DNA of 15,605 nt from an uncultured Planctomycetaceae bacterium. Its GTDB lineage: Bacteria > Planctomycetota > Planctomycetia > Planctomycetales > Planctomycetaceae. The DNA is taken from assembly GCA_903921605.1 (NCBI GenBank), contig CAIXQV010000121.1:1-15605 (forward strand). The letters are read 5' to 3'. A model generated the notes under the pieces. The model worked only from the letters and a program-made list of their open reading frames with translations, had not been told where the DNA came from and searched no databases. Of the stretch, positions 7,484 through 15,332 are shown in pieces. A program made the position numbers and the translations under genes. The first letter of the stretch is position 1, and each line of letters starts with the position of its first letter.

Positions 7484-8519
7484 CCTGACAACTTGAGCCA
7501 GCACCTGCCGTGCATCCCAAACAATGACGGGCCGTGGCAATTTTACGATTGCGAATAACCGTCAGAGTGGATTCATTGAGATCGCGAATGTGACCCGGCA
7601 CTCCGGGCTTTAGTCCTAGTCCCAGCATTTGATTGAAGTCGCAATCGAAAAGGTTGCCCTGCCAATCCACGGAAAGCATCGAGCGACACATAACTCCGTC
7701 GAGCGTCGAAGCGTTGAATGCATTCAAGAGCTTGTTCATGTACTCGTCATAACGCCCGGCCGTCAACAGGTCATCAAGAAAACGACTGATGGGCATATTG
7801 GTGATGGTGAACAGTTGAGTGAATTCGATTCCGTAACGACTCCTGAGTTCGCGACGATAGTCTGCCTCCAACTTCGCCTGCGAAGGCGGCAGTGAGAATC
7901 CAACGGGGTTGTAAACGAGTGACAACGGCAGCGACGAACCCGGCAGACCGTACCCCAGTCGGTTCAATCGTACCAAGGCCTCTATTGATCGCCGGAAGAC
8001 GTCATTGCCACGCTGCTTATCGACGTTTTCTTCCAGATAACACGGCAGCGATGCCACGATCTCGACCTGATTGGCGGCCAGGAAGTCTGGCAGGTCATCA
8101 AACCCAGGTGCGAGCAGGATGGTTAAATTGCAGCGATCGATGATGCGTTTCCCCATCGAGGCGGCTTCGGTCACAAGCCGTCGAAACTGAGGATTCATCT
8201 CTGGCGCACCTCCCGTGATATCAAGCGTCAGGATCTGTGCCAGTTTCAAAACTCGAAGACACTCGGATGCGATCTCTTCCGACATGCTCTCGCGACGATC
8301 GGGCCCGGCATCGACATGGCAGTGAGTGCATGTCTGATTGCAAACTTTGCCAACGTTGATTTGCAATACGTCGATGCCAGTCGCAGACAGTTCACCAAGG
8401 CCGTGTGATGAAAGGACGTCATTAAATCTCGGGATGGATTCATTGGATTCCAGAACTCGCAACTGCTCGCTGGCGAGAGCAAGCAAGCTTTGTCGTTTTG
8501 TCAGCGACGCCTGGGCCAT
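7467..8519 (-). CDS. arsS: Arsenosugar biosynthesis radical SAM protein ArsS
   Basis: The 350-residue product is a radical-SAM enzyme: CNQTCTHC at 60-67 supplies the three cysteines for the 4Fe-4S cluster, and ITGGAPEMN at about 101-109 is the GGE-like SAM-binding segment. The cysteine-rich C-terminus (Cys278, Cys293, and HCLGCTAGAGSSCQGSL at about 332-348) matches the radical SAM/Cys-rich family TIGR04167. ArsS in cyanobacteria is reported to join dimethylarsenic to the 5'-deoxyadenosyl group of SAM, giving the nucleoside precursor of arsenosugars. Here it lies 99 bases downstream of arsM on the same strand, which supports that role. Some family members carry selenocysteine; this one appears to use only cysteine. 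ATG 8519 is preferred although its ribosome site is weak (AAAAGAA); a TTG at 8579 would add 20 residues unlike the family. Confidence 0.9.
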   Translation of the reverse strand: MAQASLTKRQSLLALASEQLRVLESNESIPRFNDVLSSHGLGELSATGIDVLQINVGKVCNQTCTHCHVDAGPDRRESMSEEIASECLRVLKLAQILTLDITGGAPEMNPQFRRLVTEAASMGKRIIDRCNLTILLAPGFDDLPDFLAANQVEIVASLPCYLEENVDKQRGNDVFRRSIEALVRLNRLGYGLPGSSLPLSLVYNPVGFSLPPSQAKLEADYRRELRSRYGIEFTQLFTITNMPISRFLDDLLTAGRYDEYMNKLLNAFNASTLDGVMCRSMLSVDWQGNLFDCDFNQMLGLGLKPGVPGHIRDLNESTLTVIRNRKIATARHCLGCTAGAGSSCQGSLQK

Positions 8520-8579
8520 ATTACGTTCTTTTCGATGTTGAAAAACTAATGATTCAAATTTGCTATGGCGTACTGCCAA

Positions 8580-8606
8580 CGGTTTTTCATGGCAAACGGA
8601 AAACCG
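8580..8606 (-). other. Intercistronic hairpin between arsM and arsS
   Basis: Bases 8580-8588 pair with 8598-8606 (nine pairs, one of them a T-G wobble in the + strand reading) around a 9-base loop. The structure starts 12 bases past the arsM stop and ends 60 bases before the arsS start. No U-run follows, so it is more likely an mRNA processing, stability or partial attenuation element than a full terminator. Confidence 0.45.
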
Positions 8607-8618
8607 CAGCCACCCAAT

Positions 8619-9800
8619 CTAGCAACAAACCCCATCTGTTGCGCAGTTAGGTCCGGACGCTTCGGTGGTCGCATTGTATTCGAGTCCCTTGGTCTCCCTC
8701 GGATCGCGTAACTGGCTGCGATGGCAGTCAAAGGCGACCGCGTCATCGAGCGCAATAGCTTCCATCGGCTCAATGGGAGTGAATGATCCATCGTATGGCG
8801 CTTTGTTCAAGAGCTGGAACGTCTTGTCGCAGACGGCCGTCCGCAAGCCGCGGTGGTAAATATGACCGTCGTCATCTCGAACGGTCTTGAATGGACCTCG
8901 ATAAACAACGGCTTGTTTGCGTTCAAGGCAAGGACCTTGTTTACCCTTATAAGCCACCACAGTCATCGATCGAAACTCAATTCCCTCAATCGTTTGCCAC
9001 GGTTCACTTTGACGCTTTGCAATCTGCATCCCATAGAAACCTGCGTCCTGGAACGCTTGCAGAAACTCGTCTTCACGAAACGCGCCGGACAGGCATCCGG
9101 ACCAAAGCGTCGGGTCCTTGGTCAAATGATCAGGAACGGATTCATCAGATACGATATCACTGATTGCTGCCCGGCCGCCTCGCTTGAGCACTCGAAAGAT
9201 TTCGGCGAACAATTGACGTCGATCAGCCTGCCGGACAAGGTTCAAGACACAGTTTGAAATCACGCAATCGATTGAGTCGCTCTCAACAAGCGGATGCTCG
9301 GCACGCAATTGTTCCTCAAGATTTCTAAGCCGCAGATAGCCCGACGCATCCTGAATCGGAGCTCCATCCAGTTCGCTCTCAAGCTTTTCCAGACTAAGCC
9401 GCAAATCCTGAATCAGACCGTACCGGAAATCGACATTCGCAAACCCAACATTGGTGGCAACGGTCGGAGCGTGTTTTCGTGCAAGGGACAGCATCTCACG
9501 ATTGCAATCCACGCCGATCACTCGGCCAGCGGAACCAACAATCTGCGAAGCGATGAAACAGAGCTTTCCGCCGCCCGAACCAAGATCCAGAACTGTCTCA
9601 CCCGCATTAATGTATGGAGTCGGATCGCCGCAGCCATAATCTCGTTCAATGATCTCCGCCGGAATCGCCGCCAGATATTCAGCATTTGAATAAGAAACAG
9701 GACAGCAAAGTGCAGCTTCGACGGCCTGAGCTGCAGCCGCGTAACGTTCATACACGCTGGATTCTGCAGTGTGAGTTGGATTGGTTGTCGTACTTTCCAT
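8619..9800 (-). CDS. arsM: Arsenite methyltransferase ArsM, arsenosugar type
   Basis: The 393-residue SAM-dependent methyltransferase should convert arsenite to methylated arsenicals, the substrate of ArsS. Motif I is VLDLGSGGGKLCF at about 70-82, and the acidic end of beta-2 is GVDCN. The ArsM cysteines that hold As(III) are represented by Cys32/Cys33 (CCPVSY), Cys184 (SNCVLNL) and Cys236 (SGCLSGA). An insertion at about 131-172 (LRLSLEKLESEL to EEQLRAEHP) and a C-terminal extension of about 100 residues distinguish it from the short detoxification ArsM. The extension ends with Cys386, Cys392 and Cys393 (NCATDGVCC), a likely extra arsenic or thiol site. It is the first gene of the minus-strand arm and is followed by arsS. 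The start ATG at 9800 has only an AGAAG-like ribosome site. Confidence 0.92.
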   Translation of the reverse strand: MESTTTNPTHTAESSVYERYAAAAQAVEAALCCPVSYSNAEYLAAIPAEIIERDYGCGDPTPYINAGETVLDLGSGGGKLCFIASQIVGSAGRVIGVDCNREMLSLARKHAPTVATNVGFANVDFRYGLIQDLRLSLEKLESELDGAPIQDASGYLRLRNLEEQLRAEHPLVESDSIDCVISNCVLNLVRQADRRQLFAEIFRVLKRGGRAAISDIVSDESVPDHLTKDPTLWSGCLSGAFREDEFLQAFQDAGFYGMQIAKRQSEPWQTIEGIEFRSMTVVAYKGKQGPCLERKQAVVYRGPFKTVRDDDGHIYHRGLRTAVCDKTFQLLNKAPYDGSFTPIEPMEAIALDDAVAFDCHRSQLRDPRETKGLEYNATTEASGPNCATDGVCC

Positions 9801-10400
9801 GAGAGGTCTTCTTGATTCTGGCGGAAGGAACGTGCGAGTGGTTTCTGTTGAACGCGACTATTTGGTTCAGTTTGATGAAGCAGCTTTCTGATTCTTACGG
9901 GCTTTCATTAACGTTTTTGGTCATACAATCCCCTGTCATATTCCAAAAAGCTGAAACGACCAGCCCCGGCCGCCGCAGATTTTTGTGCGTTTCCTTCCGG
10001 TCACCATGCTGCGATCTTCTTAAGTCGATGCCAACTATCACATCCGCTGCCACAACAGCTTTGGGTGAGAGAAGCAAGGCCGCAATAAACGCACACCTGC
10101 TTGACGTCTATCAGGCTGTTAAATTGGTCACAAGACTGAGCCACAATGCGCTAGCCGCGGGTGTTTTCCTTTTGTTTTCTGACATTTACCCGCAGCCAAC
10201 GCTTTGCGGCTCGCTAAATCAATAGCTTGAAATGCGATTGAGCGATAGACGCCGACAGATTCTTTGATGCACCAGCCGCAACCTCCTTACTTTAAATTCT
10301 CCAGAATCTGGACGTTCTTTCACTACATCACGAATCATTCCGTAATGATTGCGTATGGAGTGCGTCAGAGGAACACTCGCCGGACCTCCTTCCAGGACGA
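9801..10400. other. Divergent intergenic region of the arsenic locus
   Basis: These 600 bases separate arsM (leftward) from the TVP38 gene (rightward) and must contain both promoters. The + strand frame open from 9812 to 10225 and the one at 10264-10461 have no ribosome site and no family resemblance, so I treat them as chance. The notable structure is a perfect palindrome at 10333-10350. A smaller palindrome, CCAGA-a-TCTGG, lies at 10301-10311. I could not fix -35/-10 boxes with confidence, and no arsR gene is present in the gap. Confidence 0.5.
10333..10350. promoter_or_regulatory. Candidate operator palindrome upstream of the TVP38-reductase operon
   Basis: AATCATT at 10333-10339 and its exact complement AATGATT at 10344-10350 are separated by 4 bases (CCGT). 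The dyad is 50 bases before the upstream ATG candidate of the membrane-protein gene. AT-rich dyads of this size are typical of dimeric repressors, including ArsR/SmtB-type ones, but the regulator is not identified. Confidence 0.4.
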
Positions 10401-11258
10401 ATGGCCTGGCCACGGGTATCAAGCGAGACACTTCTCAAAGCATCAGACTTCTGCACCATGAATCGATTGAATCCATCGAACCCATCAGAAAAAAGTCCCA
10501 GCGGCGGATTGAGTGAACCTCAGGAAGGGTCGCCGAAAGTCCGCAAGACGTGGGGGAAGCCAGTTGCACTGGTAGTTGTAGCCGTTATCGCAGCCATCGC
10601 GTACTGGCAATTGGGCGACCGATTGTCACTTGACTACCTGGCTCAACGTGAATCCCAATTACGAAGCTTGCAGCGATCTGCTCCAGGACTTGCCGCGTTT
10701 GTTGCGATCGGCATTTACGTCGCGGTCACCGGGCTTTCTTTGCCCGGCGCAGCCGTATTGACATTGGTCTTCGGCTGGTACTTTGGATTCGTACAAGGAC
10801 TCTTCATCGTCAGCGTCGGTTCGACGACCGGAGCGACGGTTGCATTTCTGCTCAGCAGGTATTTCCTTCGAGATTGGGTGCAGCGTTCGATGCAAGCTCG
10901 ATTAACTGGCATTAACGATGCACTGGAACGTGAAGGCGCGTTTTATCTGTTCACGTTGCGGTTGATTCCCGTCGTCCCGTTCTTTGTTGTCAACGCGGTC
11001 ATGGGGCTGACCAGGATTCGAGCCACCACGTTTTGGTGGGTCAGTCAGATCGGAATGCTGCCCGGCACCGCCGCATATGTGTATGCCGGCTCAACAGTCC
11101 CAAGTCTTGAAGTTCTGGCGAAGGAAGGCGCAGGAAAAGTGCTCAGTTGGCAACTTGTCCTGGGCTTTATCATCCTCGGACTTTTTCCTCTCGCCGTCAA
11201 AAAACTCGTTAGCCTTTTCGCGAGTCAGCCAACCACAGAAGAAGTCACATCAACATGA
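10401..11258 (+). CDS. TVP38/TMEM64 family membrane protein
   Basis: The 285-residue integral membrane protein belongs to the TVP38/TMEM64 (VTT/DedA-like) family. Hydrophobic segments lie at about 55-68, 94-112, 115-145, 170-195, 202-220 and 245-265. Family signatures are LSLPGAAVLTLVFGWYFGFVQG, then GATVAFLLSRYFLRDW, and later LRLIPVVPFFVVNAVMG. Proteins of this fold are thought to move lipids or small ions; no substrate can be read from sequence. In many bacteria the family sits beside, or is fused to, a mercuric-reductase-like flavoprotein, as here, where the next gene overlaps by 4 bp (ATGA). The start is uncertain: ATG 10401 has AGGA at 10394-10397 but only 3 bases of spacing, while ATG 10458 (266 aa) has no clear ribosome site but fits a normal cytoplasmic tail. 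A transport step for an arsenic intermediate is inference from context only. Confidence 0.87.
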   Translation: MAWPRVSSETLLKASDFCTMNRLNPSNPSEKSPSGGLSEPQEGSPKVRKTWGKPVALVVVAVIAAIAYWQLGDRLSLDYLAQRESQLRSLQRSAPGLAAFVAIGIYVAVTGLSLPGAAVLTLVFGWYFGFVQGLFIVSVGSTTGATVAFLLSRYFLRDWVQRSMQARLTGINDALEREGAFYLFTLRLIPVVPFFVVNAVMGLTRIRATTFWWVSQIGMLPGTAAYVYAGSTVPSLEVLAKEGAGKVLSWQLVLGFIILGLFPLAVKKLVSLFASQPTTEEVTST

Positions 11259-12769
11259 GTTACTTGAAACAGCTTGAACCGCTCGGCCCGTCAAACCAGA
11301 TCCTGCAATCGAATGTCCATCCACTCGACTGGACGAATCCGACTCCGACTGGGCGTTACAACCTGGTGGTGATCGGCGCAGGAACGGCGGGACTCGTAAC
11401 GGCCGCGGGGGCTGCGGGGCTTGGAGCCAGGGTTGCCATTATTGAACGCGGCCTGATGGGAGGCGATTGCCTGAACGTGGGCTGTGTGCCGTCAAAAGCC
11501 ATCATCAGCGCGGGCCGTGCAGCAGCAGCCGTTCGTCATGCTCATGGTTTTGGCGTCAACGGAGCCGACGGAGCCTCCGTCGACTTTGCAGCCGTGATGC
11601 AGCGAATGAGAGACCTGCGTGCTCGCATCAGCCCCAACGATTCAGCCGCCAGGTTCCGCGCTTTGGGGATTGACGTATTCTTTGGTCAGGCCAGCTTTGT
11701 TGATTCCAATACGATCGACGTAGATGGGACCAGGCTTCAGTTCAAGCGAGCGGTGATCGCAACCGGAGCGCGAGCCGCCGCGCCACCGATTCCGGGTCTG
11801 AACGAAGTCGATTACTTGACGAATGAAACACTGTTCTCGCTGACAACGCTGCCGCGAAGGCTGGGTGTTATCGGAGCTGGACCGATCGGATGTGAGATGG
11901 CTCAGACGTTTGCTCAGCTTGGCTCCGAAGTCCTTATCGTCGAAACCGCGAACGGTGTCCTGCCGCGAGAAGATCGGGACGCCGCCGCGATCGTCGAACA
12001 AGCGATGATTCGAGACGGAGTTAAGTTATTGCGAGGTGGCAAGAATTTGGCGATCAAGAATCATGACGGGATTCGATTGAGTGTTGAATGCAATGGAGCT
12101 GGATTCAACGAGATGGTGGATCAGCTTTTGGTTTCCGTCGGTCGTGCTCCCAACGTGGAGAATCTGAATCTCGAAGCGGTCGGTGTCGAATATACGAAGA
12201 AGGGCGTCGTCGTTAATGATCAACTGCAAACGACGAACCGCATGATCTATGCGGCCGGAGATGTTTGTTCGCCCTATCAATTCACCCACGCCGCCGACTT
12301 CATGGCACGCATCGTGATCCAAAATGCACTCTTCAAAGGCAGACTGAAATCCAGTTCGCTGATTATTCCCTGGTGTACCTACACCTCGCCCGAGATTGCT
12401 CACGTTGGCTTGTACGAGCATCAGGCAATCGAACAAAACGTGGCCATTGACACCTACGTGCAAAAGTTTCACGACGTGGATCGAGCGATCCTTGAGGGTG
12501 AGGAAAATGGCTTTGTCAAAGTCCATGTGAAGCATGGCACTGACAAAATTGTAGGAGCAACGATCGTCGCAAGGTCGGCCGGAGATTTGATCTCGGAGAT
12601 CACATTGGCCATGACAAACGGCGTTGGGTTATCGAAGATTGCCAACACCATTCATCCGTATCCAACTCAAGCGGAAGCGATTCGCAAACTTGGCGACCAG
12701 TACAATCGCACTCGCTTGACGCCCTTCGTCAAATCCCTGTTTTCTCGCTGGCTTAAATGGACGCGATGA
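11255..12769 (+). CDS. Flavoprotein disulfide reductase, MerA/RclA-like
   Basis: The 504-residue class I pyridine nucleotide-disulfide oxidoreductase has an FAD-binding GAGTAG at about 41-46 and the redox pair Cys72/Cys77 in GGDCLNVGCVPSK. The NAD(P) fold is GVIGAGPIGCEMAQ at about 204-217, the second FAD motif is AAGDV at about 334-338, and the dimerisation-domain His467 and Glu474 (HPYPTQAE) act across the subunit interface. It has no N-terminal heavy-metal-associated domain and no C-terminal cysteine pair, so it is not a classical mercuric reductase. It groups better with the MerA-like/RclA enzymes found next to TVP38 proteins. The first 34 residues form an extension before the FAD fold. 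The 4-bp start/stop overlap with the membrane-protein gene indicates translational coupling. Its substrate may be a thiol, a metal or an arsenical; the sequence does not decide. Confidence 0.9.
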   Translation: MSYLKQLEPLGPSNQILQSNVHPLDWTNPTPTGRYNLVVIGAGTAGLVTAAGAAGLGARVAIIERGLMGGDCLNVGCVPSKAIISAGRAAAAVRHAHGFGVNGADGASVDFAAVMQRMRDLRARISPNDSAARFRALGIDVFFGQASFVDSNTIDVDGTRLQFKRAVIATGARAAAPPIPGLNEVDYLTNETLFSLTTLPRRLGVIGAGPIGCEMAQTFAQLGSEVLIVETANGVLPREDRDAAAIVEQAMIRDGVKLLRGGKNLAIKNHDGIRLSVECNGAGFNEMVDQLLVSVGRAPNVENLNLEAVGVEYTKKGVVVNDQLQTTNRMIYAAGDVCSPYQFTHAADFMARIVIQNALFKGRLKSSSLIIPWCTYTSPEIAHVGLYEHQAIEQNVAIDTYVQKFHDVDRAILEGEENGFVKVHVKHGTDKIVGATIVARSAGDLISEITLAMTNGVGLSKIANTIHPYPTQAEAIRKLGDQYNRTRLTPFVKSLFSRWLKWTR

Positions 12770-12868
12770 CCGCTATGATGCTCGGCGGCAATGTGGACCA
12801 GAGTCACTTTTCCCAAAGCGAACGTTGACCGTCAAACAAATCAGATAAGAGTGCTGCCAGAAAGGTGC

Positions 12869-13996
12869 ATGATTGTGCTCGCCCGTTCCGTTGTATTGCT
12901 GGGAGTTGGGCACACGAACGCTCACATCCTCAAGGAATGGGCCAGCGATCCGATTCCTGATTGCCGACTTGTCTGCATCTCGCAGTACCCAACAGCCACC
13001 TATTCCGGAATGCTGCCGGGGACTCTGGCGGGGCAGTTTTCACCAAACGAAATGCAGATCGACCTGGAGAAGCTCGTCTCCCGTGCGGGTGCAACATTGA
13101 TTCGTGCAGACGTCACATCCGTCGATTGGAAGCAGCGTGTGCTGAAGTTCTCAGACACTGACTCTCTAAGTTTCAATGTGCTATCCGTCGGCGTTGGATC
13201 GATTCCTTCTGGAATTCCGGACCCAAAGACGGATTGCGTTATACCTGTGAAACCGATGCAGACATTTCTGCGGCGTCTGGATGATCGCATGGAATTCCTG
13301 GCGCCAAAGTCAGGTCGAACGCTGCAGATCGCTGTTGTAGGCGGAGGTGTCGCGAGCGTTGAGATAGCACTATGCCTGCAAACAGGATTTCAATTACAGT
13401 TCCCCGCAGTAAATATCAAGATTCGCATTTTGACTGCGGCCGATGAGATCGCATCTGAACTGGCAAAAAACAGTATTCAAAAGATCAGGAGGATTCTTCA
13501 CTCACGTGGAATTGAAGTACTAACGCAAACGCGAGTCTCAGAAGTTAATGATTCCGGCATGATGATGAATGGAACTGAGTTTCTGTCGGCCGACTGTGTC
13601 ATCTGGTCCACCGGCGCAGTGGCTCCTCCAGTGTTGTCACGACTGGGACTGCCAGTTGATGAACACGGTTTTCTTCTGACAAGTTCGACGTTGCAAAGCA
13701 CGGCCGATCCAATGGTTTTTGCGGTTGGTGATTCCGGGAGCATCACGGGAATTCCATTCGCCAAAGCAGGGGTCTATGCGGTGAGGCAGTCACCAGTACT
13801 CTGGCACAATCTCAGATCCGTTCTGGTTGGCGGACCACTGACAAGATTCACGCCCCAACACAACTTTTTGAAGATCTTGAATACCGGCGATGATCGAGCG
13901 CTAATGATCTACAAGTCACTGGCGATTCATGCTCGCTGGTGCTGGACACTCAAAACCTGGATTGACCGAAGGTTCCTCCGACGGTTTCAGAGCTAG
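12869..13996 (+). CDS. Stand-alone FAD oxidoreductase related to the N-terminal half of SelD fusions
   Basis: The 375-residue NDH-2-like flavoprotein contains LLGVGHTNAHIL at about 10-21 (dinucleotide fold) and TYSGMLPGTLAGQFSPNE at about 44-61. A second dinucleotide site, AVVGGGVASVEIAL, lies at about 155-168, an FAD-contact FAVGDSGS at about 284-291, and a C-terminal LKTWIDRRFLRRF. This combination matches the family described as the N-terminal part of bifunctional selenide, water dikinase proteins (TIGR03169); here the SelD part is absent. No CxxxxC redox pair is seen, unlike the preceding reductase, so quinone- or sulfide/selenide-type chemistry is possible but unproven. The start is uncertain: ATG 12869 follows AAAGG closely, GTG 12875 has better spacing, and an ATG at 12791 would add 26 residues. 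The gene is 99 bases downstream of the reductase and probably in the same operon. Confidence 0.82.
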   Translation: MIVLARSVVLLGVGHTNAHILKEWASDPIPDCRLVCISQYPTATYSGMLPGTLAGQFSPNEMQIDLEKLVSRAGATLIRADVTSVDWKQRVLKFSDTDSLSFNVLSVGVGSIPSGIPDPKTDCVIPVKPMQTFLRRLDDRMEFLAPKSGRTLQIAVVGGGVASVEIALCLQTGFQLQFPAVNIKIRILTAADEIASELAKNSIQKIRRILHSRGIEVLTQTRVSEVNDSGMMMNGTEFLSADCVIWSTGAVAPPVLSRLGLPVDEHGFLLTSSTLQSTADPMVFAVGDSGSITGIPFAKAGVYAVRQSPVLWHNLRSVLVGGPLTRFTPQHNFLKILNTGDDRALMIYKSLAIHARWCWTLKTWIDRRFLRRFQS

Positions 13997-14237
13997 TCCG
14001 ACGGCATTTTTTGACATGATGGTGGCACAGATATGGAAAGAAATGCCTGACCCCGCGTTCCGAGACACAGCTTTTCGATACATCCATCGATCGAGAACCT
14101 GACATCAGAATCAAAGGTGATCCTGTCAGCCGATAAATCACATGAACAATTCCCACAAATTGTCGGTTTCCAGTGCGATTGTTCCGTTCACAAAACAGAA
14201 ACACGGGATCACGAGCTCAACAAAGGGATGCTCAGAG

Positions 14238-14903
14238 ATGTCCAAACGTGGCTTGAATCAGGACTCTGGAACTGCCCGTCGGCAGGTTTTCTCTGCCTTC
14301 CTGCGCCGTCTCCACGATTCAAGACGCCTCCTTCACAAGCTCTCAGCCGGAACTGGCTTGATCCGATTCGGATTCGCCCTGACGCTGATCAGTACCACTC
14401 TGCTGGCTGGATGTTCAAAATCGTCCGGCTGGGTTCGTCGAGGCCACAGTGGCGACAGTAGTGCCGACGATCGTGGCATCGCTCGACTGGAAGAAGAGGC
14501 TGCTCCCAAGTCAGCGTCAAATGCAGATCGCAGCCGTGAAAGGAAATTTGAGCTGACCGGCATGACAAAGCCCGCCGCTGAACCATCGCTGATAACTCTC
14601 GGACCAGGTGACAGCTTTGAATCGCAGATCCAGAACGCTCAGGGTGTTGTTCTGGTGGATTTCTTCGCCGAGTGGTGTGGGCCATGCAAAAAACAGGCAG
14701 TGATTCTCCACGATCTTGAACCAGAAGCGGCAGAGTACGGAGCGAAGATTGTCAAAATCGATGTGGATGAACACAAAGATGTCGCGAAGAAATTCGGTGT
14801 TTCATCGCTGCCGACACTGATCGTGTTCAAAAACGGAGAAATCGTTGATCGCCATACGGGGCTAACTGACCGCAGGAGTGTCGAACGGCTTCTCAAAATG
14901 TAA
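14238..14903 (+). CDS. Thioredoxin-domain lipoprotein
   Basis: The 221-residue product has a long basic N-terminus, a hydrophobic segment and a lipobox LLAG-Cys59. It should be lipid-anchored with the soluble part outside the cytoplasm. After a charged, low-complexity linker (about 60-115) comes a thioredoxin domain (about 118-221) with FFAEWCGPCKK (Cys147, Cys150) and the cis-proline motif SLPTL. The redox pair is the classical thioredoxin type, so it probably reduces disulfides or oxidised substrates. ATG 14238 is chosen because AAGGG lies about 10 bases upstream. An in-frame ATG at 14142 would lengthen the signal region by 32 residues, while a TTG at 14358 would give a more usual signal length (Cys at about 19). 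It lies between the flavoproteins and the glycosyltransferase of the arsenic locus, with gaps of 241 and 429 bases. Confidence 0.85.
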   Translation: MSKRGLNQDSGTARRQVFSAFLRRLHDSRRLLHKLSAGTGLIRFGFALTLISTTLLAGCSKSSGWVRRGHSGDSSADDRGIARLEEEAAPKSASNADRSRERKFELTGMTKPAAEPSLITLGPGDSFESQIQNAQGVVLVDFFAEWCGPCKKQAVILHDLEPEAAEYGAKIVKIDVDEHKDVAKKFGVSSLPTLIVFKNGEIVDRHTGLTDRRSVERLLKM

Positions 14904-15332
14904 GCGGTCCACAAACCAACGCTGCCCATAGATCTTTCGAATCATCGTTCGACGGCACGGCAATGAAGTCTCACGGCCTTATTTCTGCCCGTGCAGCAGT
15001 CTCCGAATGAAGAGCCGCCATCGTTTATTGTCCGGGAACAAGAAAAGACAATCGCGATTGGTACCTCGCAAACATGACCAGGACGAATGGCATTCCCGTG
15101 CTCAAGGGAACTCACCCTCAATAACAGATTCGCCACGCACAACACTCCGCAACATACCTGACCACAGCGCCGCACTCGGTACGCCGAGCAGACGAACGTT
15201 CCTCGCCATTGTCCCACGCAGAGCCGCGTCCCGTCTGGTCTTCACTTGGTCAGAAATGATACTCTTGTCTATCAGCCGGAGCGCGCGCGGCCTGACTCCA
15301 TTGCTTGCCCCCTGTTGAACTAAGCCTGCCGA
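14904..15332. other. Intergenic region before the glycosyltransferase gene
   Basis: These 429 bases contain no frame I can support. Open frames on both strands (14942-15217 minus, 15007-15318 plus) lack ribosome sites and have unprotein-like composition rich in Arg, Ser and Cys. I see no strong hairpin, promoter or RNA gene. It may hold a separate promoter for the downstream gene. Confidence 0.45.

Noticed and set aside
9812..10225. 137-codon + strand open frame in the divergent gap
   Set aside because: No ribosome site, no family motif, mixed composition, and it would occupy the region where both promoters of the arsenic arms must lie.
10391..10406. 14-base match CCAGGACGAATGGC shared with the 15077-15092 region
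   Set aside because: One exact 14-mer match is about what chance allows in a window of this size, and flanking bases diverge at once.
11255..12769. Annotation as true mercuric reductase merA
   Set aside because: The heavy-metal-associated domain and the C-terminal cysteine pair are missing and no mer genes are nearby; only the general disulfide reductase family is supported.
15007..15318. 103-codon + strand open frame before the glycosyltransferase
   Set aside because: Arg/Ser-rich chance-like composition and no ribosome site; no similarity to arsenosugar proteins that I can recognise.
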